A stretch of DNA of 64,000 nt from positions 186,001 through 250,000 of the forward strand of contig JAZRLO010000007.1 in the NCBI GenBank assembly GCA_045646845.1. The letters are read 5' to 3'. The stretch is from HGM04593 sp045646845 (GTDB lineage Bacteria > Bacteroidota > Bacteroidia > Bacteroidales > Bacteroidaceae). Position numbers and translations under genes: made by a program. Each line of letters opens with the position of its first letter. Position 1 is the first letter of the stretch. Under the pieces are notes generated by a model, which had not been told where the DNA came from, did no database searches, and saw nothing but the letters and a program-made list of their open reading frames with translations. Positions 32,609 through 42,522 of the stretch are shown here, in pieces.

Positions 32609-32727
32609 AATTTATTATTTAAGAATTAACAATAATCAAACCATCATCTCTCCGCAAATATAGGCCAAATACTTTTTTACAAAAATAACTGTTCAAGAAA
32701 TTTCAGATGCAAACAGGAAAAAGATGT

Positions 32728-33066
32728 TTACTTGGTACAAATGTAGTGTGACATCATGCGCAAAGAGAGCAACCGCTCATAATATTCCTTGCACAGGTTT
32801 ATATAGGCAAGAACAGCTGCATATTCCTCGTTGCCCGACATTGCACCGCGCTCCAGTTCTTCAATGGGCACGAGAGCCGCATTGAGCATTGAGAGTTCCT
32901 TGTACAGGTCATATGATATCATCTCCAGTTCTTCCGGACTATCGGCCGCACACAGTTTATGGGATGAGCGCAGATAGGCGTGCGCACGCGCATCTTCGAT
33001 GCCGGACCCGGCCGAACATGAGAAAAGGACAGAAGATATAAGAATGTAGAGTATATGTTTTTTCAT
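32728..33066 (-). CDS. Small lipoprotein, member 3 of a related trio
   Basis: A 112-residue predicted lipoprotein starting at MKKHILYILISSVLFSC (ATG at 33066; an earlier in-frame start adds only MPN). The mature part, ARAHAYLRSSHKLCAADSPEELEMISYDLYKEL, follows the helix-turn-helix pattern of the other two members, with SPEELEMI at the position of SMEELEEL and SKDEIKQI. It is divergent from priA, with 112 bases between the two starts. Confidence 0.7.
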   Translation of the reverse strand: MKKHILYILISSVLFSCSAGSGIEDARAHAYLRSSHKLCAADSPEELEMISYDLYKELSMLNAALVPIEELERGAMSGNEEYAAVLAYINLCKEYYERLLSLRMMSHYICTK

Positions 33067-33139
33067 ATTGGGCAAAAACTTCTCAACGCATGCACAAAGT
33101 TATAAATTTTATGCCAACAGCACTGCATCGACACTATTT

Positions 33140-33170
33140 TTTGTGATTTGACGGCTTTTTAATAACTTCG
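33140..33170 (+). promoter_or_regulatory. Promoter of priA with a very short leader
   Basis: TTTG at 33140-33143, a 19-base spacer and TAACTTCG at 33163-33170 (one base off TAnnTTTG). A start about seven bases on falls at or within a few bases of the priA ATG at 33179, so the message would be almost leaderless. Confidence 0.6.
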
Positions 33171-33178
33171 CGGATGTT

Positions 33179-35425
33179 ATGAGCCTATTTGCCGATGTAA
33201 TATTGCCGCTGCCGCTGTCTGGAACATTCACGTACAGAATCCCGCGGGGACTCGAGGAGAAACTTCTCCCCGGTTGCCGCGTGACAGTCCCGTTCGGCAG
33301 CAAGAAGAGCTATACGGCACTTGTGGCATCGCTGCACGATAATGAACCGGCAGACTATGCCACAAAGGAGATAAAGGAGCTCCTCGACGAGACACCCATA
33401 ATCACCGGCAAACAGATGGAGCTCTGGGAATGGATATCACGCTATTACCTATGCTCGCTCGGCGAGATATACAAGGCCGCCATTCCACAGGGACTGAAAG
33501 GGGAATTCAGGCCGCGTACAGAACAGAGGGTCAGGATAAACCAGAAATACAACGATGAAAAGGGTATAAAACTGATACTCCAATCATTGAACCGCGCCCC
33601 CAGACAACAACGTCTTCTCAATACGTTCCTGAAACTGGTCGAACCCTTCGGCAGCAACCCGAAGGAGATTTCAAGACATCGGCTCATCGAAGAGGCCGAC
33701 GTTCAGCCGGCAATTTACAGACAACTGCAGGAAAGGGGCATCATAGAGACATATGAAGTTGAGATAGGACGGCTCCAGAGCAACAGCAGCCCCTGCATGC
33801 CGGTCAACACCCTCAGTGCCGCACAGAAGAAGGCTTTTGATGAGATAAAGGAGAACTTCAAGGAGAAAAACACCACGTTGCTGCACGGAGTGACATCGGC
33901 CGGAAAGACCGAAATATACATACACCTCATTGCCGAGGCTCTCGGGCGTGGAGAGCAGGTACTTTATATGCTGCCCGAAATCGCGCTCACCAAGCAGATT
34001 ATAGAGAGGCTGCGCCGCGTGTTCGGCAACCGCATAGGACTGTACCACTCGAAATTCTCCGATGCCGAGAGGGTCGAGATATGGAAAAAACAGCTGAGTG
34101 ACGAGCCGTACGACATAATTTTAGGGGTACGGTCGTCGCTTTTCCTGCCATTCCGGAGATTGGGCATGGTCATTGTGGACGAAGAGCACGAGAACAGCTA
34201 CAAACAGCAGGAACCGGCACCCCGGTACAACGCACGCAGTGCCGCGATAGTACTGGCATCGCTTTTCGGAGCAAGGACACTGCTCGGGACAGCCACGCCG
34301 TCGATAGAGAGCTACTACAATGCAACGACCGGGAAATACGGACTTGTGAGCCTCACCACCAGACACAGAGCCCTGCAGCTACCGCACATCGAGGTCGTTG
34401 ACATGCAGGAGCGCATACGCAGAAAGGAGACCGTGGGGCCGTTTTCGGATCCTCTTGTAGATGCTATGAAGAGCGCGCTGAACGAGAAGAAACAGATTAT
34501 TCTGTTCCAGAACAGGCGCGGATATTCTCCGCAGCTCGAGTGCAAGACCTGCGGATGGGTTCCACGTTGCAAGCATTGTGATGTAAGCCTTACCTTGCAC
34601 AAGAGGAACGACAAACTTGTATGCCACTATTGCGGATACAGCATACCGGCACCGGTCCACTGCCCCAACTGCGAGGAGCGCAGCTTCATCACATTGGGGT
34701 ACGGCACGGAAAAGATTGAGAATGAGCTCCAGAATCTCTTTCCCGATGCGCGCATCGAGCGTATGGACCTTGACACCACTCGCACACGCAGCGCATACGA
34801 GAACATCATCGGCCGTTTCCAGAATGGCGAAACAGACATACTCATTGGCACACAGATGGTCTCCAAAGGACTGGACTTCGACAATGTTGCCGTCGTCGGC
34901 ATAATAAATGCCGACACCCTGCTCAATTACCCCGACTTCCGCGCCACGGAACGAGCTTTCCAACTCATGGCGCAGGTTGCAGGACGCGCCGGACGCAAAA
35001 ACGGACAGGGCAGAGTATTCCTACAGACCAAGATGACCGATGCTCCCGTAATTCCACTGATAGTTGACAACGACTATGCCACATTCTATGACCAGCAGCT
35101 GGGAGAGAGGATGCTGTTCCACTACCCTCCATTCTACAGGCTCGTATATATCTACATGAAGCACCGTGACGTACATCTCCTGGAAGAATTCTCCGAGGCT
35201 ATCGGTTCCAAAATGCGCGAGATATTCGACAGCCGCATACTTGGCCCCGACCTGCCTCCCGTAGCAAGGGTAAAAGAGCTGTACGTCAGGAAGATAGTGC
35301 TCAAGGTAGAGAGCGGACTGTCACAATACAAGATAAACGAAGCACTCCAGAATATTCAGGAGGCATACTGCTCCCTGCCACGTTACCGTTCAATGGTCAT
35401 GTACTACGACATTGACCCGCTGTAA
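33179..35425 (+). CDS. priA: Primosomal replication protein N' (helicase PriA)
   Basis: Superfamily 2 helicase (748 aa) that reloads the replisome at stalled forks. In order: the N-terminal 3'-end binding domain (MSLFADVILPLPLSGTFTYR), the Walker A segment HGVTSAGKTEIYIHL (about residue 240), the DEEH box in VIVDEEHENSYKQQ, and eight zinc-binding cysteines within CKTCGWVPRCKHCD and CHYCGYSIP and CPNCEE (about residues 455-500). The helicase motif QMVSKGLDFDNV and QVAGRAGRK follow. The length is typical. It has its own promoter (33140-33170). Confidence 0.97.
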   Translation: MSLFADVILPLPLSGTFTYRIPRGLEEKLLPGCRVTVPFGSKKSYTALVASLHDNEPADYATKEIKELLDETPIITGKQMELWEWISRYYLCSLGEIYKAAIPQGLKGEFRPRTEQRVRINQKYNDEKGIKLILQSLNRAPRQQRLLNTFLKLVEPFGSNPKEISRHRLIEEADVQPAIYRQLQERGIIETYEVEIGRLQSNSSPCMPVNTLSAAQKKAFDEIKENFKEKNTTLLHGVTSAGKTEIYIHLIAEALGRGEQVLYMLPEIALTKQIIERLRRVFGNRIGLYHSKFSDAERVEIWKKQLSDEPYDIILGVRSSLFLPFRRLGMVIVDEEHENSYKQQEPAPRYNARSAAIVLASLFGARTLLGTATPSIESYYNATTGKYGLVSLTTRHRALQLPHIEVVDMQERIRRKETVGPFSDPLVDAMKSALNEKKQIILFQNRRGYSPQLECKTCGWVPRCKHCDVSLTLHKRNDKLVCHYCGYSIPAPVHCPNCEERSFITLGYGTEKIENELQNLFPDARIERMDLDTTRTRSAYENIIGRFQNGETDILIGTQMVSKGLDFDNVAVVGIINADTLLNYPDFRATERAFQLMAQVAGRAGRKNGQGRVFLQTKMTDAPVIPLIVDNDYATFYDQQLGERMLFHYPPFYRLVYIYMKHRDVHLLEEFSEAIGSKMREIFDSRILGPDLPPVARVKELYVRKIVLKVESGLSQYKINEALQNIQEAYCSLPRYRSMVMYYDIDPL

Positions 35426-35479
35426 GCCTGCTGCGGTTGACAAATAAATCTTAACGCGGTGCCTTTTTGTCGTGAATGT

Positions 35480-35511
35480 TTTGCCTAATTCCCACATATT
35501 AGGTAAATTTG
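35480..35511 (+). promoter_or_regulatory. Promoter of the DUF2723 gene
   Basis: TTTG at 35480-35483, a 20-base spacer and TAAATTTG at 35504-35511 match both consensus boxes. This rules out the in-frame start at 35472 and supports the ATG at 35580. Confidence 0.75.
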
Positions 35512-35579
35512 CGCAATTTTGGGTTATGCGCACATGCGCGCCCACGCATACACAAAGGCAAACAACAACATTCAGAATA

Positions 35580-38500
35580 ATGAAAAGATTCAAAATCCTA
35601 AACAATTCACTCGGTTGGTTGATATTCCTTGTGGCGGCATTCACATACTGCCTCACGGTTGAGCCTACCGCAAGTTTCTGGGACTGCCCGGAGTTCATCC
35701 TGTCAGGAAACAAGCTGGAAGTCGGACACCCGCCCGGCGCACCCTTCTTCATGCTGACAGCAAATTTCTTCTCAATGTTTGCCGGGCCTGCCAAAGTGGC
35801 TCTTATGGTGAACATAATGTCGGCTATACTAAGTGCCTTGGGCATATTGTTCCTTTTCTGGAGCATAACCCACCTTGTGCGCAAACTAATCGTAGGCAAC
35901 AGCCAGAACATCTCCACCGCACAGACAATAACCATATTGGCTTCGGGTGCCGTGGGCGCACTGGCATATACATGGAGCGACACCTATTGGTTCAGTGCCG
36001 TCGAGGGTGAGGTTTATGGATATTCATCACTCTTCACAGCCGTGGTATTCTGGCTCATACTCAAATGGGAGGACAATGCATCATCACCGCACAGTGACCG
36101 TTGGCTTATACTCATAGCATACCTCGTGGGACTCTCTATAGGCGTCCACCTGCTGAACCTGCTCTGTATCCCGGCCATAGTCCTTGTAATCTACTACAGG
36201 AAGTTCCCCAACGCCAACTGGAAAGGCACGCTTGTCGCGCTTCTTGCATCGGCACTCATCGTTTTTGCGGTGCTGTACGGTGTCGTTCCCGGCGTCGTGA
36301 AGGTAGGCGGCTGGTTTGAGCTGCTGTTCGTGAACGTACTGGGATTGCCGTTCAATTCAGGACTCTTCGTCTATCTGATACTGCTCTTCGGCGCACTCAT
36401 CACAGGTATCGTGCTTACTGAAAAAGGCAAGAGCCAGAAAGCAATAGCACTTGTGTTCACACTGTCAGTGGCACTTCTTGGAATTCCTTTCTACGGACAC
36501 GGCTCGTTCCTGAGCATATTCATCGGACTCGCCGTGCTGGCTGTCATATACTTCATAGCCATAAAACGCAGAAACGTTATCTCTATCGGGAAAAGCATCA
36601 AGAACACGACAGACAAATATCTGGTGAGCCTGAGAGCCTTCAACACATCATTCCTGTGCATGCTGCTCATAATGATCGGATATTCGTCATACGCGCTTAT
36701 CGTCATACGCTCATCGGCAAACACTCCGATGGACCAGAACTCGCCCGAGGACATCTTCACGCTCGGCACATACCTTAACCGCGAACAGTACGGTACACGC
36801 CCTCTGCTTTGGGGACAAGGTTTCGATTCGGAGTTTGAATACGACAGCCCCACAACCAAGACCGGACCGGTATATACAAGAGTTGAAAAGAGAACCGCTG
36901 ACGAACCCGACAGATATGAGATAAGCGACAGCACATTCGACTACAACTATGTACAGAACATGCTGTTCCCGAGAATGTACAGCAGAGACCACGCATCCCT
37001 GTACGAGCAATGGGTCGGAACCGTCGATAATGTGGTGCCGGCAAAATACGGTGCCAGGACCGGCAAGGAGCTTGTAAAGGTTCCCACATTCGGTGACAAC
37101 ATGAGGTTCTTCTTCAGGTACCAGGTGAACCACATGTACTGGAGATACTTCCTGTGGAACTTTGTCGGCAGACAGAATGACATTCAGGGCAACGGAGAGA
37201 TAGAATACGGAAACTGGATTACAGGCATACCGTTCATTGACGAGATGCTTGTAGGAGACCAGGAGACGATGCCATCGGAGCTCAAGGAGAACAAGGGACG
37301 CAATGTATTCTTCGCATTGCCTCTGATTCTCGGAATAATAGGATTGGCATGGCAACTGACACGCGGCAAAAAGGGTAAACAGCAGTTCTGGATTGTATTC
37401 ATGCTGTTCTTCATGACCGGACTTGCCATTGTGCTGTACCTGAACCAGACTCCCAACCAGCCACGTGAACGCGACTACGCATATGCTGGATCGTTCTACG
37501 CATTCGCAATATGGATAGGAATGGGAGTTGCCGGCATCGCACAGTTGGCAAAGAAGCTCTTCAAAAAGGAGAACGTCATCACAAACAGCCTGATTGCAGC
37601 AGCCTGTCTTGCAGTACCTCTTCAGATGGTATCGCAGACATGGGACGACCACGACAGAAGCGGACGCTACGCATGCCGCGACTTCGGACAGAACTATCTC
37701 AATACACTGCCCGACGAAGGATGCCCCATCATATTCACATGCGGAGACAATGACACCTTCCCCCTCTGGTATAACCAGGAGGTCGAGGGCGTACGTACGG
37801 ATGCAAGGGTCTGCAACCTCTCATATCTGCAGACAGACTGGTATATCGACCAGATGAAACGTCCGGCATACGACTCACCGTCCCTGCCCATAACATGGGA
37901 GCGCATCAACTATGCCGGCAACAGGAACTACTCGGTTTACGTACTGCCGGAGATGGCAACTGGGCTCATAAACGAGTATGCGGAACAACACCCCGATGAA
38001 ATGGCCATTCTCGGAAACGACTGCTTTGATATGAATATTGTCACAAAGTACTGGATTCTGGGAACAGGCACGGAAACAAAGGAGCGCAAGGTCGTAGAGA
38101 ACATAATCCGCTACCTCAAGACCGAAATGCCGAAAAGGATTGAGGTAAGAATGAAGCAGTTGGAGCAGGAGTACTCGCTGTACATGAACCAGAAAACTGC
38201 AAACGAGAATGTCGTTCAGAGACTCAATGATGAGTACAACGTTCTCCTGCAGGCCGAACAGATAATCAAATTCACAAGCATTGACGAGCCCGTAATCCCT
38301 GCGGAGGTACATATACCCATTGACAAGGAGGCGGTAAAGCGTTCAGGAATGAGAATCCCCGAGATATACGACGAGAGCCGTGGAGGAACAATGCCCGAGA
38401 ATATGGTAATTCCTCTCAACAGCTCGCAGATATACCGCAAGGACCTCATAATACTCGATATGCTAGCCAATGCCAACTGGGAACGTCCTATCTATATGTC

Positions 38501-39434
38501 AATGACAGTAGGAACAAGAGAGTACCCTGAAGTATTGCAGAACTACTTCCAGCACGAGGGACTTGCATTCCGCATCACCCCGTTCGACTGGACAGTCACC
38601 GATGATGGTTACTCCGACATAGACAAGTTCTACAACAATGTCATGAACCGTTTCAAATGGGGAGGCATAAAGGAGAACAAGAACTACTATGCCGACGAGA
38701 CAATACTGCGCATGATATACACGCACCGCAGCATCGTCATCAACCTCGCACACGCCATGCTGGTTGACGGAAGACCCTACGAAGATATCTTCGCGCTCCT
38801 GGAAAAGCTCCGCACGGAGATTCCATGCGAGACCATACCGTACAACTCATACAAGGACAATTCGGTATCTCTTGAAGAGGGCAGGCCTTCGCTCCTCGGC
38901 ATTTATGCCATACTATGCGAATACTGGGAGGAGAATGATGACAACAGAGAAGCAATCAAGACCCTAAAGGCCAGAAGAGACGAACTTGCCGAAACCGCAA
39001 CAAAGAACGAGTATGAATACCTGCAGTGGTACGGCAACCTCGACCACAGCAAGCGCAACACAAAGATGGTCTCTCTGCGCATTGCCAACCTGAACAGGAT
39101 ATTCGCTACTCTCGATTGTGAAAAGATAGGCAATGTAAGCAAGCACGATGTCATAAAAGCCATTCTTGAGATACTGAAGAGCGAAAAGGAGCATATCGAC
39201 GACTATGCCGAAAAACTGGCAAAAAAGCGACTCAAGAACAGGGCATCGAACGATGCGGCGGCCAGACAGAAGGAGCAGATGGAGGTACAGAGCTTCGTTG
39301 AGAAGAGCACAGAGATGTGTGCTGTCCTCTACCAGTACACACTCATGCTCAACCCGGACGAAAAGGAGAATGCCGAACTGGAAAGCCTCGCAATGTCCGT
39401 GGTAACCCAGCTCGAAAGAATAAGCAAACAGTAA
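35580..39434 (+). CDS. DUF2723 family membrane protein (putative glycosyltransferase-like)
   Basis: A 1284-residue membrane protein. The N-terminal third is the DUF2723 region (PF11028), with about ten spans and the conserved EPTASFWDCPEFILSGNKLEVGHPPGAPFF block in its first loop, a layout shared with polyprenol-dependent mannosyltransferases of PMT type. More spans lie near residues 560-690. The remaining C-terminal part of roughly 590 residues is soluble-looking, starting with the CGDNDTFPLWYNQEVEGVRTDARV segment. By analogy it may add a sugar to exported proteins at the periplasmic face, which is inference. It starts at 35580 because of the promoter at 35480-35511. The next gene begins 7 bases after its stop. 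Confidence 0.85.
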   Translation: MKRFKILNNSLGWLIFLVAAFTYCLTVEPTASFWDCPEFILSGNKLEVGHPPGAPFFMLTANFFSMFAGPAKVALMVNIMSAILSALGILFLFWSITHLVRKLIVGNSQNISTAQTITILASGAVGALAYTWSDTYWFSAVEGEVYGYSSLFTAVVFWLILKWEDNASSPHSDRWLILIAYLVGLSIGVHLLNLLCIPAIVLVIYYRKFPNANWKGTLVALLASALIVFAVLYGVVPGVVKVGGWFELLFVNVLGLPFNSGLFVYLILLFGALITGIVLTEKGKSQKAIALVFTLSVALLGIPFYGHGSFLSIFIGLAVLAVIYFIAIKRRNVISIGKSIKNTTDKYLVSLRAFNTSFLCMLLIMIGYSSYALIVIRSSANTPMDQNSPEDIFTLGTYLNREQYGTRPLLWGQGFDSEFEYDSPTTKTGPVYTRVEKRTADEPDRYEISDSTFDYNYVQNMLFPRMYSRDHASLYEQWVGTVDNVVPAKYGARTGKELVKVPTFGDNMRFFFRYQVNHMYWRYFLWNFVGRQNDIQGNGEIEYGNWITGIPFIDEMLVGDQETMPSELKENKGRNVFFALPLILGIIGLAWQLTRGKKGKQQFWIVFMLFFMTGLAIVLYLNQTPNQPRERDYAYAGSFYAFAIWIGMGVAGIAQLAKKLFKKENVITNSLIAAACLAVPLQMVSQTWDDHDRSGRYACRDFGQNYLNTLPDEGCPIIFTCGDNDTFPLWYNQEVEGVRTDARVCNLSYLQTDWYIDQMKRPAYDSPSLPITWERINYAGNRNYSVYVLPEMATGLINEYAEQHPDEMAILGNDCFDMNIVTKYWILGTGTETKERKVVENIIRYLKTEMPKRIEVRMKQLEQEYSLYMNQKTANENVVQRLNDEYNVLLQAEQIIKFTSIDEPVIPAEVHIPIDKEAVKRSGMRIPEIYDESRGGTMPENMVIPLNSSQIYRKDLIILDMLANANWERPIYMSMTVGTREYPEVLQNYFQHEGLAFRITPFDWTVTDDGYSDIDKFYNNVMNRFKWGGIKENKNYYADETILRMIYTHRSIVINLAHAMLVDGRPYEDIFALLEKLRTEIPCETIPYNSYKDNSVSLEEGRPSLLGIYAILCEYWEENDDNREAIKTLKARRDELAETATKNEYEYLQWYGNLDHSKRNTKMVSLRIANLNRIFATLDCEKIGNVSKHDVIKAILEILKSEKEHIDDYAEKLAKKRLKNRASNDAAARQKEQMEVQSFVEKSTEMCAVLYQYTLMLNPDEKENAELESLAMSVVTQLERISKQ

Positions 39435-39441
39435 ATGCAAT

Positions 39442-40053
39442 ATGTTCATAGAGCAGGTACCAGATTTTGTACGCAGCCTCTACCCGAAGGCATTATGGCG
39501 CATGGACCCGAACGAGAAGGCCGTATATCTGACCTTCGACGACGGCCCCATCCCAGTCATAACACCTTGGGTAGTGGACCTGTTGGGACGCTACAACATA
39601 AAGGCCACATTCTTCATGGTGGGCGACAATGTACACAAGTTCCCGCAAGAGTACATGCAGGTTGTTGAGAACGGGCACCGCATAGGAAACCACACCTTCA
39701 ACCACCTGAAAGGGCTCTATACAAGCACACACGAGTATGTGGAGAACGTTGACCAGGCCGATGCCTTCCTGCACAGCAACCTGTTCCGTCCGCCGCATGG
39801 ACTGTTGAGAAGAAAACAGTACAACGAACTGAGCAAAAGGTACAAATTCGTAATGTGGGACCTTGTCACGCGCGACTACAGTTTCAGGCTATACGGCGAG
39901 GACGTGCTGGCGAACGTAAAACGTTTTGCACGCAACGGCTCCATAATAACATTCCATGACTCCATACGTTCCGAGAGCAACCTGCGCTACGCGTTGCCGC
40001 GTTCAATCGACTGGTTACTGGAACAGGGATATTCGTTCAAAGTTTTTGAATAA
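39442..40053 (+). CDS. Polysaccharide deacetylase (NodB homology domain)
   Basis: A 203-residue carbohydrate esterase family 4 protein that removes N- or O-acetyl groups from a sugar polymer. The metal site is complete: TFDDGP (about residues 31-36) with the catalytic Asp pair, and HRIGNHTFNH (about 79-88) supplying the two His; RPPHG and the later ITFHDS complete the fold. There is no signal peptide, so the site of action is cytosolic or uncertain. Co-transcribed with the DUF2723 gene upstream, and its stop overlaps the queG start by one base (TAATG). The substrate is unknown. Confidence 0.88.
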   Translation: MFIEQVPDFVRSLYPKALWRMDPNEKAVYLTFDDGPIPVITPWVVDLLGRYNIKATFFMVGDNVHKFPQEYMQVVENGHRIGNHTFNHLKGLYTSTHEYVENVDQADAFLHSNLFRPPHGLLRRKQYNELSKRYKFVMWDLVTRDYSFRLYGEDVLANVKRFARNGSIITFHDSIRSESNLRYALPRSIDWLLEQGYSFKVFE

Positions 40054-40964
40054 TGGACAAAATCGGACTTACCAAACATATCAAAGCCGAGGCTCTACGC
40101 CTCGGCTTTGACGTATGCGGCATCGCAAAGGCCGAAGCCGTAAGTCACGAAGCTATAGCGCAATACAGCCGTTGGACAGATGAGGGCTGTCACGGGAGCA
40201 TGCAATATCTTGAAAGGAACTGCGACAAGCGTTTCGACCCCACTCTGCTTATGGAGGGTTGCCGCAGCATAATCTCCGTGGCACTAAATTATGCCCCGGT
40301 ACAGAGAGTCGAAGGGATATCGTGTTACGCCATCGGTGAGGACTATCACAAAACAGTCAAGGACAGGCTGTTCCTCCTGTTGAAGAGCATAAATGAAGTT
40401 ACGCCCACCAAAGGACGTCCCTTCTGCGACTCTGCGCCGGTACTCGAAAGATATTGGGCCGTAAAGGCCGGACTCGGATGGTGCGGACGGAACAGGCAGC
40501 TCATAATCCCCCGGAAAGGGTCGTTCTATTTTTTGGGAGAACTGCTGATAGACAAGGAACTTGAATATGACGAACCATTTACAGGCAACTTCTGCGGAAA
40601 CTGCACAAAGTGCATCGATAACTGCCCTACCGGAGCATTGTCGAACAAAGGTTTCGATGCACGCAAATGCCTGTCATACTTGACAATAGAGTACAGAGGC
40701 GAACTACCGGATAATATCGGTGAAAAGATGGGAAAATGTTTTTACGGTTGCGACCATTGCCTCGACGCATGTCCCCATAACCGTTTCTCCGTACCGGGCC
40801 ACACCACAGAACTCCAGCCCGACGAAGCCCTTTTGAAGATGGACCGGGAGAGATGGGCCAACCTTACGGAAGAGGAATACCGGAACCTGTTCGCAAAAAG
40901 TGCTGTGGAGCGTTGCGGATACCTGCAGCTGATGCGCAACATCAAAGCAATAAAAGAGCAGTAA
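40053..40964 (+). CDS. queG: Epoxyqueuosine reductase
   Basis: Cobalamin and iron-sulfur enzyme (303 aa) that makes queuosine from epoxyqueuosine in tRNA. Two [4Fe-4S] motifs of ferredoxin type are visible: CGNCTKCIDNCPTGAL and GCDHCLDACPHN (about residues 187-250). The N-terminal domain has FDVCGIAKAE and the conserved SDSAPVLER-like CDSAPVLERYWAVKAGLGWCGRN. Length is short of the E. coli protein (379 aa) because the C-terminal HEAT repeats are missing, as in many Bacteroidetes. Its stop is only 3 bases from the convergent dacB stop. Confidence 0.94.
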   Translation: MDKIGLTKHIKAEALRLGFDVCGIAKAEAVSHEAIAQYSRWTDEGCHGSMQYLERNCDKRFDPTLLMEGCRSIISVALNYAPVQRVEGISCYAIGEDYHKTVKDRLFLLLKSINEVTPTKGRPFCDSAPVLERYWAVKAGLGWCGRNRQLIIPRKGSFYFLGELLIDKELEYDEPFTGNFCGNCTKCIDNCPTGALSNKGFDARKCLSYLTIEYRGELPDNIGEKMGKCFYGCDHCLDACPHNRFSVPGHTTELQPDEALLKMDRERWANLTEEEYRNLFAKSAVERCGYLQLMRNIKAIKEQ

Positions 40965-40967
40965 GAG

Positions 40968-42344
40968 TTACCGGCAAAGAAGTTCGCAAACCCTGTCCTG
41001 CCACTTGCGCACACTCTTTGAACTCATGTTCCCGTTGTTCAGCAACACAAAGGCATATGTATGCCCGTCCTTACTGTCGGCATACCCCACAAGAGTGGAG
41101 ACTGCGGTTACCGTGCCCGTCTTGGCATGCACCCTCTTGTAAGCAGGAGTACCTTTGGTACGGTTCTTCAAAGTTCCCGACACTCCGGAAAGTGGCAGAC
41201 GCGGATAGATGACGGAGCGGATTCCTGGATTGGAATAGGCATAGCGCAGAAGTGACATATACATGTCAGCAGTCACATAGTTGTAAAGAGAGAGACCGGA
41301 ACCGTCGGCAATGTTGTAGCCCGACTCATGCCCCAACTTATTCTTCACGAAAGACTCCACTACGGCACATCCGCGCTTTATGGAGGCCGGATTCCGCGAA
41401 ACGTAAGCCGCCATGTGGTACAGTAGCGATTCGGCGCACAGGTTGTTACTTTCAATCAAAGCCTCCTCTATTATATCTTTGACGGAACGGCGTACGGTAT
41501 GTACAGTCACAGCCCCTTCAGGAGTTTTTCCCGATGAAACGACATTCACTTTTATACCCATTGAATCCAACTTCTCCATGAGTACGGCCATAAAGAAATC
41601 GGCCGACTTATACATATTGAGTTCGGTTTTTTTCTCCTTTTCACAGTTTCCGCTTATGCGTATGACATTGCTGTCAACAAGCCAGTCGCGCGTCACCGTG
41701 AGTTTCCCGAGAGACTGGTTCCCACATTCGGCTTCATTGACCACGGTATAGAACGACGAATTCGGCGTGCAGACGAAGCCGGGCCTCTCTCCTTCGGATG
41801 AAGGTGACACCACCACCTTTACGGCACCTCCGCAAAGCATCAGCGGAGAGAGGTACGGCTGATATGCCGAGGGGTTGTCGTCCCATGACCAGCCAGGTCC
41901 CCAATAGAGCGAGTCGCAGAAAGAGCAGTCCGCAAACAGAGTATCAATGACCGTACCTGCCGGTACGGAAGCAGCCATCCCTATTATGTCCCGTTCACTG
42001 AAAAGAGGGTCCATTTCACCTTTCACATACATATTGTACCCGTCCTCCCGGGCGATTCCCGACAAAGTCGTATTCACGACATATCCTGCGCCGAGGGTAT
42101 CCAGGGCCGCAACAGATGTAAGCACCTTCATTACGGAAGCCGGACGCATCATCTTTCCCGAGCGGTGACTGAAAATCCTTTTGCCAGCCGTAAGGTCATA
42201 TATGACCACGGCAGCCTCTCCTTCTACAAAAATCTCATCATTCAGCAGTTCCCTCATAGATGCGGCAATACCTTTTTGCGCCATTACTGCAGAAATGGGC
42301 AGAACAAGCAGAACCGAAAGCAATAATATCTTTTTCATAGCCAT
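40968..42344 (-). CDS. dacB: D-alanyl-D-alanine carboxypeptidase/endopeptidase (PBP4 type)
   Basis: Periplasmic class C penicillin-binding protein (458 aa) that trims peptidoglycan stem peptides and cross-links. A signal peptide (KKILLLSVLLVLPISAVMAQ) is followed by the three serine-active motifs in order: SVMK (in RPASVMKVLTS, about residue 71), SNN (in ESNNLCAESLLYH, about residue 295) and KTGT (in HAKTGTVTAVSTLVGY, about residue 418). The large insertion between the first two motifs is characteristic of the PBP4 group. Start may be 42344 (MAMKK) or 42338 (MKK). It converges on queG and diverges from nadB. Confidence 0.93.
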   Translation of the reverse strand: MAMKKILLLSVLLVLPISAVMAQKGIAASMRELLNDEIFVEGEAAVVIYDLTAGKRIFSHRSGKMMRPASVMKVLTSVAALDTLGAGYVVNTTLSGIAREDGYNMYVKGEMDPLFSERDIIGMAASVPAGTVIDTLFADCSFCDSLYWGPGWSWDDNPSAYQPYLSPLMLCGGAVKVVVSPSSEGERPGFVCTPNSSFYTVVNEAECGNQSLGKLTVTRDWLVDSNVIRISGNCEKEKKTELNMYKSADFFMAVLMEKLDSMGIKVNVVSSGKTPEGAVTVHTVRRSVKDIIEEALIESNNLCAESLLYHMAAYVSRNPASIKRGCAVVESFVKNKLGHESGYNIADGSGLSLYNYVTADMYMSLLRYAYSNPGIRSVIYPRLPLSGVSGTLKNRTKGTPAYKRVHAKTGTVTAVSTLVGYADSKDGHTYAFVLLNNGNMSSKSVRKWQDRVCELLCR

Positions 42345-42522
42345 ACCGGGCTCCGAAGCCCTGATTTTTTTTGTAAAACTAACTATTATTCGCGAAAAAT
42401 CGCCCTTACAGAACTTTTTATTTTATTTTTTTGTATTTTTACACACAAAAGGAGAAAGAGGGCAACAGTATGAGTTGCAACAAACCCACACCCCCGTTTC
42501 GCCATAAAGGAACAATGGTAAT

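Noticed and set aside
36711..37652. A 313-codon minus-strand frame inside the DUF2723 gene
   Set aside because: Antisense shadow of a well-supported gene; composition is typical of a reverse frame.
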